NCBI RefSeq assembly: GCF_013401995.1
Contig: NZ_JACBJI010000002.1
Span: forward strand, 483,046-547,045
Origin: Flavobacterium agri
Lineage (GTDB): Bacteria > Bacteroidota > Bacteroidia > Flavobacteriales > Flavobacteriaceae
Length of the DNA: 64,000 bases
Direction: 5' to 3'
In this document: positions 33,037 to 42,521 of the stretch, in pieces
Position numbering within the stretch: the stretch's first letter is position 1
How the letters are laid out: every line of letters starts with the position of its first letter
The notes under the pieces: generated by a model
The model's input: only the letters and a program-made list of their open reading frames with translations
Told to the model about the DNA's origin: nothing
The model's database searches: none
Made by a program: the position numbers and the translations under genes

Positions 33037-34821
33037 TCATTCAAAAGCCATCGCCCGAAGTTGTTCCCTATACGCTTCGAGTGCATCTGTCTTGGCGATG
33101 ATGCCGTAATAACGCCCGTCATCGATTACCGCCAGGAAGACCCTTTTGGTTTGCTCGAACTTTTCCATCACGCGGTCCATGCTATCCGAGCGATACACTA
33201 CCTGTAAGGGCTCGGACATGATACCCCGTGCAAAAACATCCGGATTATTTACCGAGTCGAAGACAATCTCGCGCACATCGTTAAAATAGATCATGCCTTC
33301 AAGTTTCCTGTTTTCATCTACCACCGCGAATACGTCCTGGTTGGAATGGATAATGATGTCGGCTAATTTTTGTATCGAATCCCCGGGCAATACGGTTTTG
33401 TAATTTTTCCGCACGATATCTTCGGTCTCAAGCGTCCACAAGATGTTCGTGTCTTTGTTGCTGGTGAACGCCTGCCTCTTTTTGGCCAGCCCTTTCACGT
33501 CCAGCGAATGTTTTTCGAAACGCTTCGACAAGGCGTAACTTATAGACGCTACGATCATGAGCGGAATCATCAGGTCGTAGCCGCCTGTAATTTCCGCGAT
33601 GAGGAATATTGCAGTAAGCGGTGCGTGAAAAAGCCCGCTTAAGATGCCCGCCATTCCTACCATGGTAAAATTGCTGACAGGCAAATCAGTCAATCCCGTA
33701 AGATTGAGCAGCTTCGAAAAAAAGAAGCCGACGTATGAACCCATGAATAACGACGGCGCGAAATTCCCTCCATTGCCACCGCTGCCAAGTGTGATACCCG
33801 TTGCAAAAGCCTTCATCGCGAACGTGGCGCCAACGAACAGCAACAATACCCAATTATTGTTTCGCCAATCGCTGAAAAGTGTGTTGTCCAACAGACGGCC
33901 GGGATCTTTCCCCGCCAACTCTTTGATGCTTTCGTAACCTTCGCCGAAAAGCGTCGGGAAAACGAATATAAGTCCTGCCAAAAGTATCGCTCCAAAAAAT
34001 GCCTTCCGGTAAGCGCCAAAGGCAAGCCCGCCGAAATAATGTTCCGCCCTAAGGAAATTGCGGTAATAAAATACCGCCACCATACCGGTTGAAAGCCCAA
34101 GCAGGATATAAAAAGGGATATTGTGGTAATCGAAGGTTTGCTTTTCGCTGAACGTAAGAAGTACATTTTCTTTCAGGACGATGGCCGATACCAGGGCGCC
34201 TGTCGCGGCCGCAATCATGATAGGCGTAAAGGCGGCGATACTGACATCCACCAGCAACACTTCAACGGCAAACAGCACGCCTGCAATGGGAGCGTTGAAT
34301 GCTGCGGCGATTCCTGCGGCCACGCCACAGCCGATAAGAAGCGTCCGCTCTTTGTAACTCAACAGGAACTGTTGCGCAAAGTTAGACCCGTAGGCGGCGC
34401 CCGTTACCACGATGGGGCTTTCCAAACCTGCCGACCCGCCAAGGCCAACGGTAAGTGAACTGGTTACTATTTGGGCATACATCTGTTTCCTTGGGATGAG
34501 GCTTGATTTTCGCGCAACCGCATACAGGATTTGCGAAGTACCCTTTTCGATGCTTCCGCCCAATAGTTTACGCACGACGAGAACAGTAAGCAAAATCCCA
34601 ATCACGGGCAGGATGCTGTTGATGAAACTGAGATGCAGGATGCTGTTCAGATACGTCGCAAACGAAAAAACGGCATGGGCGAATGCCTTAAGCACAATCA
34701 CGGCGAAAGCGACCGTAACCGACACGATGACACTGGCAAGAAATATGAACTGCTTTGCGGAAAGTCGTTTTTTTACGTACAGCAACAAGGCGTTTATTTT
34801 CCGTAAATAGGTTTTGAGCAT
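33037..34821 (-). CDS. ClC-family chloride channel or Cl-/H+ antiporter with CBS pair
   Basis: A 594-residue protein: a ClC membrane domain (about 20-430) and two C-terminal CBS repeats (about 455-590). Selectivity-filter segments are LGGSAGLESPIVVTG, containing the gating Glu position, and SGGNGGNFAPSLFMGSYVG. The CBS pair (ILWTLETEDIVRKNYKTVL onward) can sense adenine nucleotides or ionic strength. ATG 34821 precedes the first basic segment of the family. Belongs to the ion and osmolyte block. Confidence 0.92.
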   Translation of the reverse strand: MLKTYLRKINALLLYVKKRLSAKQFIFLASVIVSVTVAFAVIVLKAFAHAVFSFATYLNSILHLSFINSILPVIGILLTVLVVRKLLGGSIEKGTSQILYAVARKSSLIPRKQMYAQIVTSSLTVGLGGSAGLESPIVVTGAAYGSNFAQQFLLSYKERTLLIGCGVAAGIAAAFNAPIAGVLFAVEVLLVDVSIAAFTPIMIAAATGALVSAIVLKENVLLTFSEKQTFDYHNIPFYILLGLSTGMVAVFYYRNFLRAEHYFGGLAFGAYRKAFFGAILLAGLIFVFPTLFGEGYESIKELAGKDPGRLLDNTLFSDWRNNNWVLLLFVGATFAMKAFATGITLGSGGNGGNFAPSLFMGSYVGFFFSKLLNLTGLTDLPVSNFTMVGMAGILSGLFHAPLTAIFLIAEITGGYDLMIPLMIVASISYALSKRFEKHSLDVKGLAKKRQAFTSNKDTNILWTLETEDIVRKNYKTVLPGDSIQKLADIIIHSNQDVFAVVDENRKLEGMIYFNDVREIVFDSVNNPDVFARGIMSEPLQVVYRSDSMDRVMEKFEQTKRVFLAVIDDGRYYGIIAKTDALEAYREQLRAMAFE

Positions 34822-34912
34822 GGCGAAAATGTAAAGGAGGCAAAGGTACGGCCTGAGGCTCGGAATCACCACTGAAGTCGGCAAAATCGTCGCCAGATTA
34901 AAATTTAGGGCA

Positions 34913-36649
34913 TTACATGATAAGCCGTACGCCGTGCAGGTCGGCTAATCTATAAGTGAATCTGTTTCCCGGAGAAGAGATGAACATGAAATTTGTAGGG
35001 ATTTTCCATTTTTCGCACAACTCTTCTATAAGTTCCGGCCCGAAATTTCCTTCTATCTGCACATATTCCAACTTGATTTCCGGATAGGCACGGTCCAGCG
35101 CATTGAAATCGTCCATAAATGCCTTCGTGACCTGACGGTTCTCGTTGACCACGGTAACGATTTTCAACTTCTTAGTGATTTCGTTTTCCTGTACATACAG
35201 GATGGCCTTGTTGAGCAAGGATATATCGTCCGCCTTCGAAAAATAGACGAAATGCTGCGAATGGAGCTTATGGAGTTTTCTCGTCAGCATGACTTCGCTT
35301 ATCCGCATCGTGCGCTCGAAACTCTCCAGGAAGCTGCGCACCACGACCAACAGATACTGAAGCACGAATTGTCGGTTGAGCAATAGCAACACGATGACGA
35401 TAGACGGAATGAAATACTGAAGGAAAACGACAAGATATTCGGGATGCAACCGGACGTTCCCGTATAGGGCCGCCACGATACAGAAAACTGCAAAGGCGAC
35501 CACGAACGGCCTGGAATATTCCGGTCTGGGGAGTTTGGATCGCTTGATTTTGAGCAGCAGGTTACCGAAGCCGAAATAGGCCATGACCGCAAGGAAGGAA
35601 ATCGTATATACCCCGGCCAGTGGCCCGAGCTGGCCTTCCGTTATGAGCAACACCGATACGCAAAGCGCGAAAAAAACAAGCAAGATACGCGTCGGTCCGC
35701 CGCGCTTGTTCATCTTCGTGAGTCCTTGCGGAAGGATGCGGTCCAAAGACATCCGTTTCATAAGCCCCGAAACGCCTACGAACGAAGTCAATACAGCGCC
35801 ACTTAATACCAACACGGCGTCAACGGCAATGAGTTTGGCAAGTATCGGGCCGCCCGTGATTTCACCCAGGTACGCGAGCAATACTTCTTCTTTGCCTTCG
35901 ACTTCAGGTATCGCGATTACACTGATAAGCGCCAACGCCATAAGCGGGTTGATGACCGTGACGGCAATCCACATGTTGCGCAATGTTTTGCGAAATACGC
36001 CGCTCTCCTGTTCTTCCACGAAGTTGGAAGAGCTTTCAAAACCTGAAATGCCCAGCATCGCCGTACTGAAGCCTAGAAAAAGTGCGATAGGTATGCTGCC
36101 TTTCACGGGTAAATGGAAATTCTCGACAAGCGTTCCGAATCCTTGCCCGAACGCAAACCAAGCCGCGCTTGCGATGAGCAGTAGCATAGACGCGATATGC
36201 AGCACGAAAATGAAAATGGCAACCGAAGACGATTCACTGATCCCGAAACTGATCAGGACCACAAAAAAGAACATCAGGCCGATGGTCGCCCAGAAAATCG
36301 GAAGCCCATCTACAAGACCTGCTAAATAATGCATCGCCTCGCTGGCCGAAATCACCGCGGTCGCCATGTACGACAAAATGGTGAGGCAGGCAGCCACCGA
36401 CGCATTGCTCTTGCTGGTGGTATTCAGCAGGATGTTATACGCGCCGCCGTTAAGCGGCAAGGCACCCACCGCCTCGCTGTAGATTTTTCTGAAAAGATAC
36501 AGCACGCCGGCAACCATCAGCAGCGAAATCCAGGCGTATTGGCCCGCATACAGTATGGCGAGGGCTGAGACATAGAGACAGGATGATGTAATGTCGTTTC
36601 CGCAGATTGCCGTCGCGGCAAACTCCTTAAGTTTATGGACTGTCTTCAT
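34913..36649 (-). CDS. APC-superfamily amino acid permease with C-terminal soluble domain
   Basis: A 578-residue protein with 12 hydrophobic segments. The APC start GNDITSSCLYVSALAI and the unwound-helix region LGISGFESSSNFVEEQ are visible. After the last helix (~residue 430) a ~140-residue soluble domain follows (FVYFSKADDISLLNKAI ... RYAYRL-like end), reminiscent of a degenerate USP-like module. The substrate is unknown. Lies between ClC and the GH15 gene on the same strand. Confidence 0.85.
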   Translation of the reverse strand: MKTVHKLKEFAATAICGNDITSSCLYVSALAILYAGQYAWISLLMVAGVLYLFRKIYSEAVGALPLNGGAYNILLNTTSKSNASVAACLTILSYMATAVISASEAMHYLAGLVDGLPIFWATIGLMFFFVVLISFGISESSSVAIFIFVLHIASMLLLIASAAWFAFGQGFGTLVENFHLPVKGSIPIALFLGFSTAMLGISGFESSSNFVEEQESGVFRKTLRNMWIAVTVINPLMALALISVIAIPEVEGKEEVLLAYLGEITGGPILAKLIAVDAVLVLSGAVLTSFVGVSGLMKRMSLDRILPQGLTKMNKRGGPTRILLVFFALCVSVLLITEGQLGPLAGVYTISFLAVMAYFGFGNLLLKIKRSKLPRPEYSRPFVVAFAVFCIVAALYGNVRLHPEYLVVFLQYFIPSIVIVLLLLNRQFVLQYLLVVVRSFLESFERTMRISEVMLTRKLHKLHSQHFVYFSKADDISLLNKAILYVQENEITKKLKIVTVVNENRQVTKAFMDDFNALDRAYPEIKLEYVQIEGNFGPELIEELCEKWKIPTNFMFISSPGNRFTYRLADLHGVRLIM

Positions 36650-36676
36650 GCTGTATTTTTAAGGACCGGTACGTCG

Positions 36677-38476
36677 CTAGCGCAGGGCGTCTATTATTTT
36701 TTCTTCTTTGGTGAGCGTCGATAGGTTGATCGCCGTCTCGATCAGTGCAAGATGCGAATAGGCTTGAGGAAAATTCCCCAACAGCCTTTTGGTCTTGAAA
36801 TCCAGGTCTTCGCTGAAAAGCCCGAGGTGGTTCGAATAAGACAGCAGCTTTTCGAACAGGGCTTCGGCCTCGTCCGTCTCTCCGATCTTGAACAGGCTGT
36901 TGATGTACCAAAACGTACAAATGGTGAACGAAGACGACGGCAAGCCGAAATCGTCCCTGTTCTTGTAACGGTAAAGCAGGCCGTCATTGCTCAGGTCGCG
37001 TCCGATGGCTTTAACGGTACTCACGTATTGCGGATTCCAGGGTTCTATGAAACCATAATTTTCCATGAGCAATACCGAAGCGTCGAGGTCGGAACTGCCA
37101 TAGGATTGGGTGAAAGCCTCGATATCGTCGTTCCATGCATTGTCCAGGATATCTTTACGGATAGCGTCGGCCAACGGCTGCCACTTGCGGGCTTTTTCCC
37201 GTTTTCCCAAAAGCAGCGCTACTTTTACGGCGCGGTCGATTGCCGTCCAGCACAAGACTTTCGAGAACGTGAAATGCCGCTCTTCGGTCCGGAATTCCCA
37301 GATGCCTTTGTCGGGTTCCTGCCAGTGCTGCCCGACAACCCAGACAATGCCTTTGGTAATGTTCCAGATTTCCTCGCCGTTTTCGATATCGTTGGAAAAC
37401 AGCGTCAGCTGCTGATGGATGACATCCATCAGGATGCCGTAGATGTCGTGCTGTCGTTGCTCATAGGCGGCGTTCCCGATCCGCACGGGGCGTGAGCCTT
37501 CATACCCCGAAAGATGCTCAAGGAATTCTTCCGTGAGCTTCTTTTCGCCATGTATGCCATACATGATCTGGAGCTTCTCGTCCTTGTCGGGCAACAAATC
37601 GAGCACGAAGCGAAGGTAGTCTTTCGCCTGTTGCCTGTGCCCGATGGACGTCAGCACTTTTACCACCATCGAAGCGTCGCGTATCCAGCAGAAACGGTAA
37701 TCCCAATTGCGCACTTCGCCTATCGTTTCGGGCAGCGACGTGGTTGCGGCAGCCAGGACCGCGCCCGTCTTTTCATAGCTGAGCAACTTTAACGTGATGG
37801 CGCTGCGGTTGATTTCGGCATCGTAATTTTGATAGGAGGGCGTATTGTCCGACCAATTCAACCAATATACTTTGGTCCGTTCAAACTCGAGACGGATCCG
37901 TTCGAGCGTCGGCACGAATATCTTTTCGTTATAGCCCATCAGGAAAAAACCGTCTTTGCGCAGTGCGATTTCTTTTCCTGTGGTAATAGCTTCCAAATCA
38001 AAGTCGCTGTAAAGGAACAAGCTGTCGAACTTTTTCGTGTTCGTGAGGCTGATGATGAAAGCATCTTTCATATAGGTGAACGTCTCTTCGCTGGCGTATT
38101 CCAGTCTCGGATCGTATTTCACGCGAAAGATTGGGCTTCCTCTCAAAAGGCGTATATGCCGAATAATTTCGGGTGGTGTGTAGCTGTCGCCCGATTCGTT
38201 GAGGTAACGTGGCATAAAGTCGAGCACCTCGAAGGCATCGCTGCCGTTGTCGAAGCGCGTCGACAAAATACTGGTGTTTTCAATATAGTGTTGTTCAATG
38301 CGGTAACTTCGGTCGGTGAGGATTGAAAAATGACCTCCGTTTTCTTCGTCCAGAAGTCTTGCGAAGACCGACGGGGAGTCGAATCGGGGCAGGCAGCACC
38401 AGTCGATCGCGCCCTTTTCAGACACGAGCGCAGCACTTCGGCAATTGCCGATAATTCCGTAATTAAGGCTTTTCAT
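36677..38476 (-). CDS. Glycoside hydrolase family 15 protein (glucoamylase/trehalase-like)
   Basis: A 599-residue cytosolic protein, complete for GH15. N-terminal beta domain begins LNYGIIGNCRSAALVSEKGAIDWCCLPRFDSPSVFA, a family hallmark shown here only in parts. The (alpha/alpha)6 barrel holds NWDYRFCWIRDASM with a catalytic-region Asp, and IWEFRTEERHFTFSKVLCWT where the general acid Glu is expected. No signal peptide. Some bacterial GH15 enzymes are trehalases. Divergence from the otsA-otsB fusion, sharing a 66-bp gap, supports a trehalose role. Confidence 0.88.
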   Translation of the reverse strand: MKSLNYGIIGNCRSAALVSEKGAIDWCCLPRFDSPSVFARLLDEENGGHFSILTDRSYRIEQHYIENTSILSTRFDNGSDAFEVLDFMPRYLNESGDSYTPPEIIRHIRLLRGSPIFRVKYDPRLEYASEETFTYMKDAFIISLTNTKKFDSLFLYSDFDLEAITTGKEIALRKDGFFLMGYNEKIFVPTLERIRLEFERTKVYWLNWSDNTPSYQNYDAEINRSAITLKLLSYEKTGAVLAAATTSLPETIGEVRNWDYRFCWIRDASMVVKVLTSIGHRQQAKDYLRFVLDLLPDKDEKLQIMYGIHGEKKLTEEFLEHLSGYEGSRPVRIGNAAYEQRQHDIYGILMDVIHQQLTLFSNDIENGEEIWNITKGIVWVVGQHWQEPDKGIWEFRTEERHFTFSKVLCWTAIDRAVKVALLLGKREKARKWQPLADAIRKDILDNAWNDDIEAFTQSYGSSDLDASVLLMENYGFIEPWNPQYVSTVKAIGRDLSNDGLLYRYKNRDDFGLPSSSFTICTFWYINSLFKIGETDEAEALFEKLLSYSNHLGLFSEDLDFKTKRLLGNFPQAYSHLALIETAINLSTLTKEEKIIDALR

Positions 38477-38542
38477 GTGATTTTCTTAACAGGCGAACCC
38501 GGTTAATATCCTTAAATTTACGAAAACTTCAATAAAATCGAC

Positions 38543-40753
38543 ATGTCCAAAACTATTATTGTTTCAAACCGTCTTCCCGTAGAGTTCAAAATTTCCGGCA
38601 ATCGCATACAATCTACACCTAGTGTCGGAGGATTGGCTACTGGGTTGAAATCCGTTCACGCGACGGGCGAAAGCCTCTGGATCGGGTGGCCGGGGCTTAC
38701 GTCCGAACAGATAGGCGACTTCGATGTGGCCCTGAACCGTACGGCTTCCGAATCGCGCATGGCCAACGTTTTCCTGAAGCAGGCCGAAGTGCGCGATTTT
38801 TATTTCGGCTTCAGCAACAAATCGCTTTGGCCGCTGTTTCATTATTTCCTTGAATATACGCTGTATGACCCCAAGCAATGGGATGCCTATTACAGGGTCA
38901 ACCAAAAATATGCGGAATGCGTCCTGGCACATGCCGAGGAAGGCGACCGCATCTGGATACACGATTATCAGCTGATGCTCGTGCCAAGCATGATACGCGA
39001 GAAGCGCCCTGATGTTTCCATCGGCTTCTTCCTGCACATTCCCTTTCCGGCCTTCGAGATTTTCAGGACGTGCCCGTGGCGGGACGAACTGCTTTCCGGA
39101 CTGCTGGGTGCAGATCTCATAGGCTTCCATACCTACGATTACGTGCAGCATTTCCTGAACTCAGTCAAGCGCATAAAAGGATTTTCAGTAAAGTTCAACG
39201 AAGTGGACGCGAACGGACGAACCGTGAAAGTCGATTCGTTCCCGATGGGTGTGGACTTCAACAAATTCCATTTTTCGGCCGCCAAATACGAAGTGACCGG
39301 ACAGCAGTTCCAGTCCGATCTGGTGAACCGGCTTCAGGACCATCTCAAGCAATACCCTGACAGCCGCCTGATCCTGTCAATTGACAGGCTTGACTATACC
39401 AAAGGCATCCCGAACCGCATCCGCGCATTCCAATATTTTCTTGAGCGCCATCCCGAATATATAGGTAAGGTACGGCTGGTCATGCTCGCGGTCCCGTCGC
39501 GCGAAGACGTGCCCCAATACAGGAAGCTAAAGCGGGAAACCGATGAGCTGGTAGGGCGCGTGAACGGAAAATTCGCGACCATCGACTGGACTCCGATCTG
39601 GTATTTCTACCGGTCGTTGCCCTATGAGGACCTGGTTGCCCTTTACACCACGTCACATATTGCCATGATCACGCCGCTTCGCGACGGTATGAACCTGGTT
39701 GCCAAAGAATACGTGGCCACGCGGATTGAGCGCGACGGGGTATTGATTTTAAGCGAAATGGCAGGAGCGGCAAACGAATTGAGCCAGGCATTGCTGATCA
39801 ACCCGGAGAACATGAACCAAATTTCCGAGACATTGGACCAAGCTCTTAGGATGCCGCTCGAAGAACAGCGTCACCGCATGGAAGCGATGCAGAAACGCCT
39901 GTCGCGATACACAATTGAAAAATGGGCGAATGATTTTGTCACCAGCCTTGAAAAGACGGTTCGCAACACGCCTAACCCTGCTGCCTGCCGGAAGATGACA
40001 CCATCCATCACGGAAACCTTGCTGACGGAGTACCGCACCGCACACAAAAAGCTCGTGCTGCTCGATTACGACGGCACGCTTGTAGGATTTCGTGACAATC
40101 CTGAGGATGCCGTCCCGGACGCAGCGCTGTACCAACTTTTGAACGATATAAATAAGGATGAGGATACCGAAATAGCCATCATCAGCGGGAGAAACCGCGC
40201 TTTTCTTGAGCGTTGGTTCAATAACATGCACTACACCTTGATTTCAGACCATGGCGTCTGGATGCGTCGTGCGGGCAAGAAATGGGAAAAGCTCGAAGAC
40301 CCGAAGACCGACTGGAAAGACAGTATACGCAATGTCATGGAAGATTTTGTAGACCGTACTCCCGGTGCATTTGTCGAAGAAAAAGAATATTCGCTCGCAT
40401 GGCATTTCCGCAAAGCCGACGACGAACTTGCCTTGATAAGGGAACGCGAACTTCGCATCCTGCTGGCGGGCATGGTAGGCGACAATGGCCTGTCGGTACT
40501 AGAGGGCAGCAAGGTAATCGAGGTAAAAAGCAACCTGGTCAACAAAGGGCGGGCCGTGACACGCCTTATCCTTGACGGGTCATTCGACTATGTTTTTGCC
40601 GCCGGGGACGACCACACCGACGAATATATGTTCGCCGAACTTCCCGAAATGGCGCATACGGTCAAGGTTGGCAACGCACCGACCGTCGCCAAATACTATA
40701 CGGGCAATCCGAACGAACTCCGCAAGCTTATGAATCACTTCACCTTAAATTAA
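38543..40753 (+). CDS. Bifunctional trehalose-6-phosphate synthase/phosphatase
   Basis: A 736-residue fusion. Residues 1-460 are a GT20 synthase (OtsA-type): GGLATGL near the N-terminus, HDYQLMLVP, SIDRLDYTKGIPNRI and LRDGMNLVAKEYVA. Residues ~490-736 are a HAD phosphatase (OtsB-type) with the nucleophile in LLDYDGTLVGF, ISGRNRAFLE and AGDDHTDEYMF. Together they make trehalose from UDP- or ADP-glucose and glucose-6-phosphate. Unlike E. coli, where otsA and otsB are separate, both steps are on one chain. Six nt before the DUF305 gene. Confidence 0.95.
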   Translation: MSKTIIVSNRLPVEFKISGNRIQSTPSVGGLATGLKSVHATGESLWIGWPGLTSEQIGDFDVALNRTASESRMANVFLKQAEVRDFYFGFSNKSLWPLFHYFLEYTLYDPKQWDAYYRVNQKYAECVLAHAEEGDRIWIHDYQLMLVPSMIREKRPDVSIGFFLHIPFPAFEIFRTCPWRDELLSGLLGADLIGFHTYDYVQHFLNSVKRIKGFSVKFNEVDANGRTVKVDSFPMGVDFNKFHFSAAKYEVTGQQFQSDLVNRLQDHLKQYPDSRLILSIDRLDYTKGIPNRIRAFQYFLERHPEYIGKVRLVMLAVPSREDVPQYRKLKRETDELVGRVNGKFATIDWTPIWYFYRSLPYEDLVALYTTSHIAMITPLRDGMNLVAKEYVATRIERDGVLILSEMAGAANELSQALLINPENMNQISETLDQALRMPLEEQRHRMEAMQKRLSRYTIEKWANDFVTSLEKTVRNTPNPAACRKMTPSITETLLTEYRTAHKKLVLLDYDGTLVGFRDNPEDAVPDAALYQLLNDINKDEDTEIAIISGRNRAFLERWFNNMHYTLISDHGVWMRRAGKKWEKLEDPKTDWKDSIRNVMEDFVDRTPGAFVEEKEYSLAWHFRKADDELALIRERELRILLAGMVGDNGLSVLEGSKVIEVKSNLVNKGRAVTRLILDGSFDYVFAAGDDHTDEYMFAELPEMAHTVKVGNAPTVAKYYTGNPNELRKLMNHFTLN

Positions 40754-40758
40754 CTGAA

Positions 40759-41235
40759 ATGGAAAATACAACCGCCACACCACCTAAGAATGGCCATTAC
40801 GGAAAAATGGGGCTGATGCTCTTCGTGTCGTTCCTGATCATGTATGCCGTTATGTTCCTGAACGTAGATTCCGCAGGCCACATCTATCTCAGCCTGACGC
40901 GAACCTATATGTCGCTGCTCATGGTCAGCCCGATGGCTTTGCTCATGTTGTGGCTCATGCCGAGGATGTACCCGCACAGAAAAAAGAACGCGGCGATCGC
41001 GACGATGGCACTGGTCGTGTTTTGCCTTTCGCTTCTGGCCTTGCGTTCCCAATCGTTCATTAGTGACAGCCAGTACATGAAAGCGATGATCCCACACCAT
41101 TCTTCTGCTATCCTGACCAGCAAGCAAGCCAATATAAAAGACCCTCGCGTCAGGGCGCTTTCCGAAAAGATTATCCGCTCACAAGAAGAAGAGATTGCGC
41201 AGATGAAACGACTGTTGGACAGCATCGCCTACTGA
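40759..41235 (+). CDS. DUF305 family membrane-anchored protein
   Basis: A 158-residue protein with three hydrophobic helices (about 16-34, 48-66, 77-95) and a C-terminal DUF305 segment: YMKAMIPHHSSAILTSKQA and IIRSQEEEIAQMKRLL. The M-I-P-H-H motif is the mark of the family, thought to bind metal or act in copper resistance. Starts six nt after the trehalose gene. Confidence 0.85.
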   Translation: MENTTATPPKNGHYGKMGLMLFVSFLIMYAVMFLNVDSAGHIYLSLTRTYMSLLMVSPMALLMLWLMPRMYPHRKKNAAIATMALVVFCLSLLALRSQSFISDSQYMKAMIPHHSSAILTSKQANIKDPRVRALSEKIIRSQEEEIAQMKRLLDSIAY

Positions 41236-41326
41236 TTTTTCGTTGCCAGACCGGCTGAAACATCGTATTTTTACGAATTCACTTACATGCACAGTCCATT
41301 TTGTTCTGTGCAAGACCTTCCCGTTT

Positions 41327-42478
41327 ATGAAAATAACCCGACTCTTCAACGACTTCTTCCACAATGAAAAATCCAGCGGCCTGATCCTGATCTGCTGCAC
41401 CGTGTTATCGCTCATCCTGTCTAACACGGGAGGCGACGGATGGCTGCACTTCTGGCACACGGATCTCGGTGGCGAAAGTGTCGAATATTGGATCAATGAC
41501 GGTTTGATGACCATTTTTTTCCTGCTGGTCGGCCTTGAACTGGAACGCGAGGTTTACATAGGTGAACTGTCCGACATTAAAGACGCGACCTTACCTATTT
41601 TTGGGGCTTGGGGCGGCATGCTTATTCCGGCGGCAATATTCGTGGCAGTCAACTTTGGCCTTCCGTCACAACGCGGCGCCGGCATTCCCATGGCGACCGA
41701 TATCGCCTTCGCCCTGGCCATCCTGTCGTTATTAGGCAAACGGGTCCCGACATCGCTCAAAGTGTTCTTGACTGCCTTGGCCGTAATAGACGATCTTGGG
41801 GCAATTCTTCTCATCGCTATATTTTACAGCAACGACATATCCTTGGTGAATCTGGGCATCGCTTTGGCTATTTTCGGAGGTTTGTTGGCGCTGAACAGGC
41901 TCAAAGTACGCAACCTCATTCCCTACCTGTTGGGCGGCGTCGCGATGTGGTGGTTCATGTTGCATTCGGGGGTACATGCTACGATAACGGGTGTATTGCT
42001 TGCGTTTGCCATACCGTTCGGGAATGGGGACGAAAAATCGACTTCGTATATTTTGCAGGACTTCCTGCACAAACCGGTAGCCTTTCTTATTCTGCCGCTT
42101 TTCGCATTGGCCAACACTGCGATACCCATTCACGGCAGCTTGTCTGAAACCTTGAGGCAACCCTATAGCATCGGCATTGCATTAGGCCTCGTCGTCGGGA
42201 AGCCGCTGGGCATCGGATTGTTCAGTTACATCGCCTGCAAGCTAGGGATATGTAAGCTTCCCGGGGATATCTCCTGGAAGGCCATCATCGGTGTAGGTGC
42301 TTTGGGCGGCATCGGTTTTACCATGTCGATTTTCATAACCCTGCTCGCTTTTGACGATGGGGAAACTATCGGTCATGCCAAACTTGTCATTTTACTGTCT
42401 TCCTTATTAGCCGCAATTTTGGGATTCTCGATGCTTCGCCTTATCTTGACAAAGGAAGTAGTCGAAACCGACGGATGA
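41327..42478 (+). CDS. nhaA: Na+/H+ antiporter NhaA
   Basis: A 383-residue antiporter with 12 predicted helices. The ion-binding Asp pair is in AVIDDLGAILLI and the family motif PMATDIAFALAILSLLG precedes it. GIGFTMSIFITLLAF completes the C-terminal signature. It exports Na+ at alkaline pH. ATG 41327 directly precedes KITRLFNDFF; longer in-frame starts add an implausible leader. Second Na+/H+ antiporter in the window (see 7796). Confidence 0.94.
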   Translation: MKITRLFNDFFHNEKSSGLILICCTVLSLILSNTGGDGWLHFWHTDLGGESVEYWINDGLMTIFFLLVGLELEREVYIGELSDIKDATLPIFGAWGGMLIPAAIFVAVNFGLPSQRGAGIPMATDIAFALAILSLLGKRVPTSLKVFLTALAVIDDLGAILLIAIFYSNDISLVNLGIALAIFGGLLALNRLKVRNLIPYLLGGVAMWWFMLHSGVHATITGVLLAFAIPFGNGDEKSTSYILQDFLHKPVAFLILPLFALANTAIPIHGSLSETLRQPYSIGIALGLVVGKPLGIGLFSYIACKLGICKLPGDISWKAIIGVGALGGIGFTMSIFITLLAFDDGETIGHAKLVILLSSLLAAILGFSMLRLILTKEVVETDG

Positions 42479-42521
42479 CATCGTCGTCTTTGCGGCTTCT
42501 CTCACGTAAAACGAAAGAAAA

